Made by a program: the position numbers and the translations under genes
Notes under the pieces: generated by a model
Seen by the model: the letters and a program-made list of their open reading frames with translations, nothing else
Told to the model about the DNA's origin: nothing
The model's database searches: none
DNA from: an uncultured Pelagibacteraceae bacterium
Lineage (GTDB): Bacteria > Pseudomonadota > Alphaproteobacteria > Pelagibacterales > Pelagibacteraceae
NCBI GenBank assembly: GCA_902580895.1
Contig: CACHMJ010000001.1
Location: 1 to 64,000, forward strand
Direction: 5' to 3'
Length of the DNA stretch: 64,000 bases
Shown: in pieces, positions 7,436 to 15,449 of the stretch
How positions within the stretch are numbered: the first letter of the stretch is position 1
How the letters are laid out: each line of letters opens with the position of its first letter

Positions 7436-8797
7436 TTAATTTGCAAATAATGTCTCTGGTAACCAAAGTGCTATTCCTGGGAATAAATACATTAGAACCA
7501 TCGCTAAAATTACAATTCCTAAGAAAGGCATTATTCCCCCAAAAATTTGCATAAGTTCAACATTCTTTGATTGAACTCCTTTCAAATAATATGCTGACAT
7601 TGCCATGGGGGGTGTCAAAAATGAGGTTTGTAAGTTTAAAGCGATTAGCATTGCAAAAAAATATGGGTTAACACCAAAAAATTCAACTAATGGTAAAAAT
7701 ATCGGCACAAATATAATTAATATCTCTGTCCATTCTAGCGGCCAGCCTAATAAAAATATAATTAATTGGGTAATAACTAAAAACTGCCAAGGTTGTAAAT
7801 TTAAAGATTTAAAAAAATGCTCAAAAACTTCATGGCCACCTAAATATGAAAATACTGAGGCAAAAGTCCAAGATCCAATAAATAACCACATGATCATAGC
7901 TGTTGTTTTTGCTGTAAGAAAAACTGACTCTTTAAAATTTTTCCATTTAAGAGTTTTATAAAAATATGACAGCACTAATGAACCAAATGCACCAACAGCG
8001 GCTGCCTCTGCCGGAGTTGCTATACCTGCAAGTATTGTTCCTAAAACTAGGATTATTAGAGAAAATAACGGTAAGAAAGAAACCAAAACTTCTTTCATAA
8101 TTACTGCAGTAGGAGGTATCTCTTCTGCTGCAGGTTTTGGAGCTATCGAAGGATTCATCCAAGCCCTGAATATTGCATAACCAATATAAAGTCCTGCTAA
8201 CATTAATCCTGGGAAAATTGCAGCTGCAAATAATCGTAAAGGCGACAATTGAGCAATAACAGAATAGACGATCAACATAATACTAGGTGGAATTAAAATT
8301 CCTAAGCAACCACCTGAACAAATAATACCAGATGCAAATTTTTTATCATAACCAGCTTTAATCATTGCTGGCCAAGCAAGAAGACCCATTAACGTTACTA
8401 CTGCTCCTATAATACCTGTTGCGGTTGAAAATAGTGCACAAGTAATTAATGCAGCAACTGCCATTGAAGCTGGAAGTTTGTGAGATGCTAATCTTATTGC
8501 AAAAAATAACTTTGCAACAATCCCAGCTCTTTCAACTAAATATCCCATAAATAAAAAGAGGGGGACTGCAGTCAACACATTGTTATCCATAACAGTATAA
8601 GTATTTTGAACAAAGAGTTGAAATATCCTGTTATCGAATAGATGCTCCATCTTCGTTGGATCAAAATAAGCGTAGTATCCAAAACCTAAACCCATTGCCA
8701 TTAACGTGAACGCAATAGGAAAACCTAATAAGACGGCAAATAGAAATATTCCCATCATCATAATTGCTACTTCTGGATTTGTTAAACTAAATAACAT
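7436..8797 (-). CDS. dctM: TRAP transporter large permease, DctM type
   Basis: Ion-coupled membrane subunit of a tripartite ATP-independent periplasmic transporter. 453 residues with about 12-13 hydrophobic segments. Family hallmarks seen are the N-terminal GFPIAFTLMAMG, the central CSGGCLGILIPPSIMLIVY motif, and the later FLTPPMAMSAYYLKG. The start overlaps dctQ by 11 bases, showing translational coupling, and the amidase gene follows 6 bases after the stop. With DctQ and DctP it would form a sodium-driven importer in the inner membrane. The DctM sequence alone does not fix the substrate; see dctP and the neighbouring oxidases for the argument that it is a 2-hydroxy or 2-oxo acid. Confidence 0.95.
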   Translation of the reverse strand: MLFSLTNPEVAIMMMGIFLFAVLLGFPIAFTLMAMGLGFGYYAYFDPTKMEHLFDNRIFQLFVQNTYTVMDNNVLTAVPLFLFMGYLVERAGIVAKLFFAIRLASHKLPASMAVAALITCALFSTATGIIGAVVTLMGLLAWPAMIKAGYDKKFASGIICSGGCLGILIPPSIMLIVYSVIAQLSPLRLFAAAIFPGLMLAGLYIGYAIFRAWMNPSIAPKPAAEEIPPTAVIMKEVLVSFLPLFSLIILVLGTILAGIATPAEAAAVGAFGSLVLSYFYKTLKWKNFKESVFLTAKTTAMIMWLFIGSWTFASVFSYLGGHEVFEHFFKSLNLQPWQFLVITQLIIFLLGWPLEWTEILIIFVPIFLPLVEFFGVNPYFFAMLIALNLQTSFLTPPMAMSAYYLKGVQSKNVELMQIFGGIMPFLGIVILAMVLMYLFPGIALWLPETLFAN

Positions 8798-9380
8798 CTT
8801 CTTTGTTTCCTTGTTGTGAAGTTCTCATTAATACTTTTTCAGTTTCTTCAGCATCACGCTCTGTTCCTCTTTCAGGCCAACTACCTGTTTGAATACAGAT
8901 GATACATCTAAATACCTCACCAATTCCTTGAAGTGTTAAAAGTGTTCCAGATAATGGTATTAAAGATTTTGCCATATAAATTTGAATTTGTGCAGGACTA
9001 TTCCAACTTGTTTCTTTAATTTTCCATGCTAACGCTGCATATTCGTAACCATAAAAAGCTAAAGCAATAACGCCAGGGAAGAAGAAAATAAAATACAAAA
9101 CAACATCTATCCAGGCTTGTGTTCTCTGAGAAAATAATCTGTATATAACATCTCCTCTGACATGTGCTTCAGTACATAAAGTATAAGCTCCTGCCATCAT
9201 AAAAATTGCACCATACATCTGAAGACTAAAATCGAAATTCCATAAGGTTGGGGCGTTCAGAGCATACGCCATAAAAACTTCATAGCATGTTCCGCCCATC
9301 AAAATTACTATACACCATGAGAATGCTTTGCCCATTGAGACACTCAAACGATCAGCGAATTTTATGTAAGATCTCATCAT
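8787..9380 (-). CDS. dctQ: TRAP transporter small permease, DctQ type
   Basis: Small membrane subunit of the TRAP importer, 197 residues with four hydrophobic helices (roughly 14-35, 50-70, 90-112 and 130-150). The typical pattern includes CTEAHVRGDVIYRLF between helices 2 and 3, matching the conserved EaHirvDll-type segment of DctQ proteins. A longer polar C-terminus follows the last helix. It overlaps dctM by 11 bases. It is separated from the upstream dctP by 85 bases that hold a strong intrinsic terminator, so it is probably expressed at a lower level than the binding protein. Confidence 0.93.
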   Translation of the reverse strand: MMRSYIKFADRLSVSMGKAFSWCIVILMGGTCYEVFMAYALNAPTLWNFDFSLQMYGAIFMMAGAYTLCTEAHVRGDVIYRLFSQRTQAWIDVVLYFIFFFPGVIALAFYGYEYAALAWKIKETSWNSPAQIQIYMAKSLIPLSGTLLTLQGIGEVFRCIICIQTGSWPERGTERDAEETEKVLMRTSQQGNKEDVI

Positions 9381-9420
9381 AGATATAGACTCTTATTGAA
9401 TTGTTCTAAATTAATCAAAT

Positions 9421-9442
9421 AAAAAAGGGGGCCGAAGCCCCC
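9421..9442 (-). terminator. Strong intrinsic terminator between dctP and dctQ
   Basis: On the minus strand GGGGGC (9442-9437) pairs with GCCCCC (9432-9427) around a TTCG tetraloop, followed at once by six T (9426-9421). It is an almost ideal GC hairpin plus U-run in an otherwise very AT-rich region. It lies inside the TRAP operon, after dctP and before dctQM, which suggests partial termination so that the periplasmic binding protein mRNA outnumbers the permease mRNA. Confidence 0.9.
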
Positions 9443-9465
9443 TCATTAAAATTTGTAAAAGTTAA

Positions 9466-10623
9466 TTATATCTTAACTTTTGCAATTGGACCAAACTCAT
9501 TTTCATATGCAAGTTTGTAATTAGGCTGATTCATCAGCAAGTACTTCATTACTCTCTTCGCATAAGATTTTTGAGAATCAACAACTTTCTTAAAGAAAGG
9601 ATCTTTCTTGTTAAAGTCACCAATTACTTTGTCCCAACCTTTTAATTGTTGAGCCAAAATCTCGTCTGAAGTTTGGTAAACATTTACTTTATGCTCATTC
9701 ATCAACTTAGCTAAGTCAGCTGAGTATCTTACTAAAGCTTTAAAGTAGTTATCACTGTTTGCAGCATAAGCAGCATTTTTCAATATTGCTTGGTGCGCTG
9801 GTGATAAACTATTGTATGTTTTTTTGTTAACTGGAATCTCAAACATCTCTTGAGATTGGTGGAAGCTTCCTAAGTGATAGTGCTTAGAAACGTCTTGCAT
9901 ACCAAATTGAGAGTCTGAAGTTGGGTTGTTAAACTCAGCAGCTTCAATCAAACCAGTTTTCATAGCTGGCTGAATTTCACCACCTGGTAATTGTCTAACT
10001 ACCATTCCCATTGCAGTCAAAACGTTAGTCGCTAGACCAACTGTTCTGTACTTCATACCTTTAACATCAGATACTTTTGTTACGTTCTTTTTGAACCAAC
10101 CAAAAGGCTGTGCTGGCATAGGCATATGGAAAAAACCAATGTAATCGAAACCTACTTTTGCAAGAGTTTCGTCATACAGTTTTCTTCCTCCACCATACTC
10201 CATCCATCCCATAACTTCTTGAGATGACATACCGTATGAAGGACCAGTTCCAAATAATGATGCAGCTGGATTTTTACCATACCAATATGCAGTCACCCAG
10301 TGACCCATATCTACTACACCAGAACTTACTGCTTGTCCGATTTCTGAAGTCTTTACGACTGCTCCAACTGGTTGAAGATCAATCTTAAGTGTACCTCCAG
10401 ACATCTCATCTACCATTTTGCAGTAGTCTCCAGCCATTTCAAAAAAGATGTTTGCTCCACTTGGCCATGCAGCTTGCATCTTTAAAGTTTTATGACCGCC
10501 AGCAGTTGCTATGTTTGGCATTGCAACCGCAGCTGCAGCTACAGCAGAAGCTTTAGCAGCAGTTTTAAAGAACTTACGTCTTGAAGATGTTTTCACCTTC
10601 AATGATTTATTTTCTTTTGTCAT
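9466..10623 (-). CDS. dctP: TRAP transporter substrate-binding protein, DctP/TakP type, Tat-exported
   Basis: Periplasmic binding protein that captures the substrate for DctQM. 385 residues. The N-terminus carries a twin-arginine signal (SRRKFFKT at about 14-21, then an alanine-rich h-region and cleavage after ATA near 41). The mature protein has features of the 2-oxo acid/lactate-binding TRAP group: QAAWPSGANIFFEMAGDYC, KYRTVGLATNVLTAMG containing the Arg that in the family binds the carboxylate, LPGGEIQPAMKTGLIEAAEFNNP, and a long helical C-terminus. A good ribosome site, AGGAGT, precedes the ATG by about four bases. The strong terminator after the stop and the strong start suggest high expression. 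Neighbouring hydroxyacid oxidases support lactate, glycolate or a 2-oxo acid as substrate, but binding specificity is inferred. Confidence 0.93.
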   Translation of the reverse strand: MTKENKSLKVKTSSRRKFFKTAAKASAVAAAAVAMPNIATAGGHKTLKMQAAWPSGANIFFEMAGDYCKMVDEMSGGTLKIDLQPVGAVVKTSEIGQAVSSGVVDMGHWVTAYWYGKNPAASLFGTGPSYGMSSQEVMGWMEYGGGRKLYDETLAKVGFDYIGFFHMPMPAQPFGWFKKNVTKVSDVKGMKYRTVGLATNVLTAMGMVVRQLPGGEIQPAMKTGLIEAAEFNNPTSDSQFGMQDVSKHYHLGSFHQSQEMFEIPVNKKTYNSLSPAHQAILKNAAYAANSDNYFKALVRYSADLAKLMNEHKVNVYQTSDEILAQQLKGWDKVIGDFNKKDPFFKKVVDSQKSYAKRVMKYLLMNQPNYKLAYENEFGPIAKVKI

Positions 10624-10661
10624 TATTACTCCTATTAAAGTTAATTAACTCGCTCAATTTA

Positions 10662-10736
10662 AGCACAGATTCAATTTAGAGTCTTTCCAAAAAATGGGGT
10701 AGATGTCGCAGAATTTAAATTAATTTCAATCTGTGG
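10662..10736 (-). promoter_or_regulatory. Inverted repeat in the dctP leader region
   Basis: The 118 bases between the hydroxyacid dehydrogenase stop and dctP contain CACAGATT near 10662 and its complement AATCTGTG near 10729, a perfect 8-base inverted repeat about 60 bases apart. AT-rich flanks could extend the pairing. No convincing -10/-35 pair was found. It could be a spaced operator or an RNA fold in the leader; the evidence is only the repeat and its position in front of a probably highly expressed gene. Confidence 0.3.
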
Positions 10737-10741
10737 TAGAA

Positions 10742-11695
10742 TTAATTTACTTTATTAGTGCAATTTCCTGTCTTGAAGAATTCATCAATGTTATCTATCG
10801 CAAGGTTTGCCATAGCTATTCTAGTGTCTTTAGTTGCACTACCTAAGTGAGGTAAAATAAAAGCTGATTTAATCTTTAAGTATCCTGGATTTAAATTTGG
10901 CTCATTCTTATAAACATCAAGTCCTGCAGCATAAATTTTTCTTCTGTTAAGTGCATCTATCAACGCGTCATCATCAACTATATCACCTCTTGCAACATTA
11001 GTGATTACTGCTCCTTTAGGGAAATACTCAACTGTCTCTTTGTTTATCATATTTTCAGTCTCTTTTGTTGCTGGACAACAAATAGATAAAACATCAGACA
11101 CTGAAAAAAGACTTTTTAAATTATCATGATAAATGGCACCTTGCTCTTTTTCCTCACTCAGTTTTGACCGGTTATGATAGTGAATAATCATTCCTAATGA
11201 TTTAGCAATCCTAGCAATTTTTTGTCCAATTCTACCCATTCCCAAAACTCCAAGCCTTGTTCCAGTTAGTTGTTTGCCAATCAGATAATCTGCAGACCAT
11301 TTCCATCCACCCTCTCTGGCAGACTCAATTCCTTCTGCAGCCCTTCTACAAGCGCCTAATATTAAGAGAATACCAATCTCTGCTGTTGCATCTGATAAAA
11401 CTTCAGGTGTATTAGTAACTGCAATTCCTCTTTTTTTTGCTGCTTCCAAATCTATATTTCCAAAACCGACTGCAAAATTTGAAATAATTTTTATTGTATC
11501 TGGCAACTTATCAATAGTTTCTTTATCCATCTTATCAGTTAAAGAGGATAGGATGCCATCACAACCTTGGCTCATCTCTACAACTTTTGATTGTGAATAT
11601 AGCTCATCATTAGAATTGAATATTGGTTCAAATGTTTTGGAAGCTTTATCTTCACTTTCTTTGATTAATTTTCTTGTAATCAAAATTTTTTTCAT
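10742..11695 (-). CDS. D-2-hydroxyacid dehydrogenase (glyoxylate/hydroxypyruvate reductase-like)
   Basis: NAD(P)-dependent oxidoreductase of 317 residues that interconverts 2-oxo acids and D-2-hydroxy acids. The Rossmann motif LGMGRIGQKIA is near residue 150. The catalytic triad segments are NVARGDIVDDDAL (Arg near 233), a downstream Glu in YKNEPNLNP near 263, and LPHLGSATKDTR (His near 281). These match GyaR/GhrB-type enzymes acting on glyoxylate and hydroxypyruvate. It is 12 bases downstream of the flavin oxidase gene and upstream of dctP. In this cluster it could reduce glyoxylate or pyruvate analogues, or run oxidatively on imported D-hydroxy acids. Confidence 0.92.
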   Translation of the reverse strand: MKKILITRKLIKESEDKASKTFEPIFNSNDELYSQSKVVEMSQGCDGILSSLTDKMDKETIDKLPDTIKIISNFAVGFGNIDLEAAKKRGIAVTNTPEVLSDATAEIGILLILGACRRAAEGIESAREGGWKWSADYLIGKQLTGTRLGVLGMGRIGQKIARIAKSLGMIIHYHNRSKLSEEKEQGAIYHDNLKSLFSVSDVLSICCPATKETENMINKETVEYFPKGAVITNVARGDIVDDDALIDALNRRKIYAAGLDVYKNEPNLNPGYLKIKSAFILPHLGSATKDTRIAMANLAIDNIDEFFKTGNCTNKVN

Positions 11696-11707
11696 AAAAT
11701 ATTTTTA

Positions 11708-13081
11708 TTAATTAAGATCAAATATCTTGCCTGGATTCATTATGTTGTTTTGATCAATACTTCTTTTAATTAATTTCATAACAGGAATATTGTCTCCATG
11801 CTCCTTTAAAAGATATTCTTTTTTATGAAGGCCTACACCATGTTCTCCTGTAATTGTTCCTTTAAGTTCTAAAGCCTTTTTTATTAACAAATCGTTAAAT
11901 TCTCTTATCTTTTTATACATTTCTTTTTTTTCAGGATCAAAAGGTAACAATACATGAAAATTTCCATCTCCTAGGTGGCCCACCATTGGAGCTCTAAGTC
12001 CAAACTTTTTTGCTTGTTCCTCTGCATAATTTACACATTCTGTTATATTTGAAATAGGTAGACACACATCTGTTGAGTAAACTCTTCCATTATTTATCAA
12101 AGCTTTTACAGAATAGTAAACGTCCCATCTTGCTTGCCAGAGTTTATTTCTTTCCTCTAAATCTTTTGCCCATTTAAAAGAGCTTCCATTATTGTCTTTA
12201 GATATTTCCTCAACAATTTTGATATTTTCATTATTAGATAATTCAGATCCATGAAACTCAAAAAATAATGTTGGCGTTTCCTCAATATCTTTTAATTTTG
12301 AATAATTTATACTTATTCCCATTTGATCTTTATTTAACATTTCAATTCTTGCAATTGGGACCCCATACTGAATAACTTGTTGTGCAGTTTGAACAGCTTT
12401 TTCTAAAGTTGGGAAGTGACAAACAGCTGACATTATACTCTCTGGTATGGGAGAAAGCCTCAATTGAACTTCCGTTATAACTCCTAAAGTTCCTTCAGAA
12501 CCAATAAATAGATTAGTTAGATTATAACCCGCTGAGGTTTTTTTTGTTCTTCCTCCTGTGTTAATAACATCTCCATTAGGCAGAACAACAGTCAGACCAG
12601 TAATTACAGTTTTCATAGTACCGTATTTAACCGCCATTGTTCCTGAGGCCGATGTAGAAGCCATGCCTCCGATTGCTGCATTAGCACCTGGATCAATTGG
12701 AAAAAAGACGCCATCCTCCCTAAGATATTCATTTAATTGTTCTTTTGTAACACAGGCTTGCACCCTACAATCGAAGTCCTCAGCATTAACACTTAAAATT
12801 TTATTCATTTTTTCAAGGCTTATGGTTATCCCTTTTTCATTTCCAACCACATTACCCTCTAAGGAGGTACCTGTACCAAATGGCACCACAGGAATTTTAT
12901 GTTCATTACATAATCTTAATATTTGTGAAACCTCCTGATTAGTTTCTGGGAATACTACAGCTTTTGACAAAATTGGATCATAAGTATCTTCACCTCTGGC
13001 ATAATTTGTTCTCGTGGATACAGAAGTTGAAAATCTTCCATTAAAAATTTTTTTTAGCTCAGCTTGTACTTGATCGTTCAT
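11708..13081 (-). CDS. FAD-linked oxidase, GlcD / D-lactate dehydrogenase type
   Basis: 457-residue flavoenzyme of the VAO/PCMH fold. The FAD-binding half shows VPFGTGTSLEGNVVG near 73-87, the PGANAAIGGMASTSASGT segment near 130 and FIGSEGTLGVITE near 192. The C-terminal FAD-oxidase half ends with the family signature TGEHGVGLHKKEYL near 410. Such proteins oxidise D-lactate, glycolate or other D-2-hydroxy acids and pass electrons to quinone or cytochrome. A single polypeptide without glcE/glcF neighbours fits D-lactate dehydrogenase (LDHD-like) better than the three-subunit glycolate oxidase. It lies between the aminotransferase (39 bases upstream) and the hydroxyacid dehydrogenase (12 bases downstream). 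Confidence 0.9.
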   Translation of the reverse strand: MNDQVQAELKKIFNGRFSTSVSTRTNYARGEDTYDPILSKAVVFPETNQEVSQILRLCNEHKIPVVPFGTGTSLEGNVVGNEKGITISLEKMNKILSVNAEDFDCRVQACVTKEQLNEYLREDGVFFPIDPGANAAIGGMASTSASGTMAVKYGTMKTVITGLTVVLPNGDVINTGGRTKKTSAGYNLTNLFIGSEGTLGVITEVQLRLSPIPESIMSAVCHFPTLEKAVQTAQQVIQYGVPIARIEMLNKDQMGISINYSKLKDIEETPTLFFEFHGSELSNNENIKIVEEISKDNNGSSFKWAKDLEERNKLWQARWDVYYSVKALINNGRVYSTDVCLPISNITECVNYAEEQAKKFGLRAPMVGHLGDGNFHVLLPFDPEKKEMYKKIREFNDLLIKKALELKGTITGEHGVGLHKKEYLLKEHGDNIPVMKLIKRSIDQNNIMNPGKIFDLN

Positions 13082-13120
13082 AAAAAGTGATATTAATAAA
13101 TAATGCTAAAAAAATATACC

Positions 13121-14287
13121 TTATTTAGATAGCATTTTCTTTATATTTTCCAATGCTTGTGAAATATTATCTCTTGATGCAGCAAAACTAAATCTAACAT
13201 AATTTTGGCAAGTCTCACCAAAAGCTGATCCAGGAACTATTGCTACTCCTGCTTCATGCATAGCCTTTCTTGCAAACTCAGCACCATTCATGCCTGTACC
13301 GATTACTTTAGGAAATGCATAAAAAGCCCCTCCAGGTAGACTACATTCTACACCTGGTAAATCATTTAAACCTTTATAAATTAAGTCTCTTCTTTGAGTA
13401 AATTTTTCCATCATTGCATCTATAGAGTCATCTGGTCCATCCAATGCGGCAATACCAGCAAATTGAGCTGCAGCATTAACACATGAAACACTATTAATTA
13501 GTAATTTATTAACATGTTCAACTAAATGCTCTGGCCAAAAACTCCAACCAAGTCTCCACCCAGTCATTGAGTAAGCTTTGCTCCATCCCTCTAATACAAT
13601 TAATCTTTCTCTCAACTCTGGATAATTAAAAAATGTTGGCATTTCTTTTCCATCAAAAATTTGTCTGCTATAAATTTCATCGCTTAATATTGTTACATGA
13701 GGATGCTTTTTCAGACCATCAGCTAAAACATCTACGTCTTTTTTCTCAACAAAGCTCCCTGTTGGATTATTAGGATTTATCAAAATTAACAAACGGGTTT
13801 TATCTGTTATCATAGATAATATTTTGTCTGGATCGAATTTTAAATCTTTATTTTCTGTTAAGTCATATGGGACTGAGGTTGAGCCTGTATAATTAATCAT
13901 TGACTCATAAATTGGAAAAGCAGGTGTTGGGTGTATAATCTCTGCTCCAGGTTCACCAAAGCATTGAATAGCATAACTCATTGTTGGCTTACCACCTGGC
14001 ATTATTAAAATTCTTTCAAAATTAATGTCAACATTGTAACGTTTTTTTATCCACCTCGTAACAGCTTGTCGACATTCAGGAATTCCATTCGACATTACAT
14101 ATCCATGATGTCCATCATCAAGTGCTTTTTTTGCTGCCTCAACTACATGTTTTGGAGTTTTAAAGTCTGGTTGCCCCAATCCTAAATGGATCATTGGTTT
14201 TCCTTGAGCTTCCAATTTTTTTGCTTCTGCAAGAACGGTAAATGCAGATTCTGTGCCTAATCTTTCTAAACTTTTTGCTAATTTCAT
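13121..14287 (-). CDS. Class I/II PLP-dependent aminotransferase
   Basis: 388-residue fold-type I aminotransferase. Visible elements: HLGLGQPDFKTP near 35, INPNNPTGSFV near 170 (substrate carboxylate and PLP contacts), LSDEIYSRQIF near 200 (Asp to the PLP nitrogen), and SKAYSMTGWRLGW near 236 with the Schiff-base Lys. The C-terminal GGAFYAFPKV and VRFSFA are also typical. The family transfers amino groups between aspartate, aromatic, branched or small amino acids and 2-oxo acids. The flanking hydroxyacid oxidases make 2-oxo acids, so this enzyme may convert those products to amino acids such as glycine or alanine. It is 10 bases downstream of the second oxidase; substrate specificity is not determinable. 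Confidence 0.9.
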   Translation of the reverse strand: MKLAKSLERLGTESAFTVLAEAKKLEAQGKPMIHLGLGQPDFKTPKHVVEAAKKALDDGHHGYVMSNGIPECRQAVTRWIKKRYNVDINFERILIMPGGKPTMSYAIQCFGEPGAEIIHPTPAFPIYESMINYTGSTSVPYDLTENKDLKFDPDKILSMITDKTRLLILINPNNPTGSFVEKKDVDVLADGLKKHPHVTILSDEIYSRQIFDGKEMPTFFNYPELRERLIVLEGWSKAYSMTGWRLGWSFWPEHLVEHVNKLLINSVSCVNAAAQFAGIAALDGPDDSIDAMMEKFTQRRDLIYKGLNDLPGVECSLPGGAFYAFPKVIGTGMNGAEFARKAMHEAGVAIVPGSAFGETCQNYVRFSFAASRDNISQALENIKKMLSK

Positions 14288-14297
14288 AATTACCCCT

Positions 14298-15449
14298 CTA
14301 TTTTCTATAGATTAATTTTGAACTATTCAACTCTTTTAAACTTTTGCAACCCATTAAAACCATATTTCTATAAATCTCATCGTGCATATTTTTAAGTAGA
14401 TGTTCAACACCTTGCTGACCCCCTGCGGCCAAAGAGAACAAAAACATTTTACCGAAACTACATGCTTTTGCACCAGATGCCAGTGCTTTTAAGACATGCG
14501 TGCCTCTTCTAACACCTCCATCCAAGATAATTTCAAGTTTATCGCCAACTGCATCTGAAATTGCTTTCACTTGATCAAAAGGTGATCTAGAGCCATCTAG
14601 CTGTCTACCTCCATGATTTGAGATCATAATAGCAGTACAACCAATATCAATGGCCTTTTTTGCATCCTCAACTGACATAACTCCTTTAAGAGCAAACGGT
14701 CCATTCCATTTTTTTGCACAATATTCTGCATCTTTCCATCCCATCAATGGATCATACTGCTCATTAATGTATTCAATAACTGACTTTGCAATGTTCGTTC
14801 CTTTGTCTGTTTTTTTTTTAACATTTGAGAGTTCAAATTTTTTTCCAGTTAAATAATTAAAAACCCAACCTGGTCTCATCGCAAAACTCATTACACTTTT
14901 TAATGTAAGTTTTGGAGGTGTTGTAAATCCTGTTCTATGATCTTTTTCTCTGTTTCCTGCTACCAAAGTGTCTACAGTCAGACACATTGCATCAAATCCT
15001 GATCTTCTTGACCTATCAATCAAATCATCTGTGATTGATTTGTCTTTATGAACATAAAGTTGAAATAATTTTGGACCACTAGAAATATTGGATATCTCTT
15101 CAATAGAGTTATTACTCATCGAAGACATACTGTAAAAAGTTCCAAATTTTTCTGCTGCTCTTGCCGAGGCTTTGTCACCATCAACATGATAAAGTCTCTG
15201 CATTGCGGCTGGAGAAAGAAAAATTGGCATATCTATTTTCCTTCCAAATAAAGTTGTTGTTAAATCTGGTTTACCAACATTTGCTAACACATTCGGAACT
15301 AAATCACATTCATTAAATGATTCTGTGTTTCTTCTTAGAGTAGCCTCATCATCTGAGCCACCATCTATGTAATGAAAGATTGGTGATGGTAATTTTTTTT
15401 TTGCTAAATTTCTAAAATCTTTAAAATTATAGCAATTTTTTAAACTCAC
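14298..15449 (-). CDS. FMN-dependent alpha-hydroxyacid oxidase/dehydrogenase, LldD family, copy B
   Basis: 383-residue TIM-barrel flavoenzyme that oxidises an L-2-hydroxy acid (lactate, glycolate or similar) to the 2-oxo acid. Family residues seen: Tyr in FHYIDGGSDDEAT near 26, LFQLYVHKDKS with the active-site Tyr near 132, the LKGVMSVEDAKKA strand with the FMN Lys near 252, the catalytic SNHGGRQLDGS near 277 with His and Arg, and DGGVRRGTHVLKALASGA near 310. The start codon overlaps the stop of copy A by one base. The two copies share the same length and layout but differ in many positions, for example LQLYVHKD versus MFQFYFHKD contexts, so this is an old duplication. Whether it is an oxidase or a quinone/cytochrome-linked dehydrogenase cannot be told. 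Confidence 0.93.
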   Translation of the reverse strand: MSLKNCYNFKDFRNLAKKKLPSPIFHYIDGGSDDEATLRRNTESFNECDLVPNVLANVGKPDLTTTLFGRKIDMPIFLSPAAMQRLYHVDGDKASARAAEKFGTFYSMSSMSNNSIEEISNISSGPKLFQLYVHKDKSITDDLIDRSRRSGFDAMCLTVDTLVAGNREKDHRTGFTTPPKLTLKSVMSFAMRPGWVFNYLTGKKFELSNVKKKTDKGTNIAKSVIEYINEQYDPLMGWKDAEYCAKKWNGPFALKGVMSVEDAKKAIDIGCTAIMISNHGGRQLDGSRSPFDQVKAISDAVGDKLEIILDGGVRRGTHVLKALASGAKACSFGKMFLFSLAAGGQQGVEHLLKNMHDEIYRNMVLMGCKSLKELNSSKLIYRK

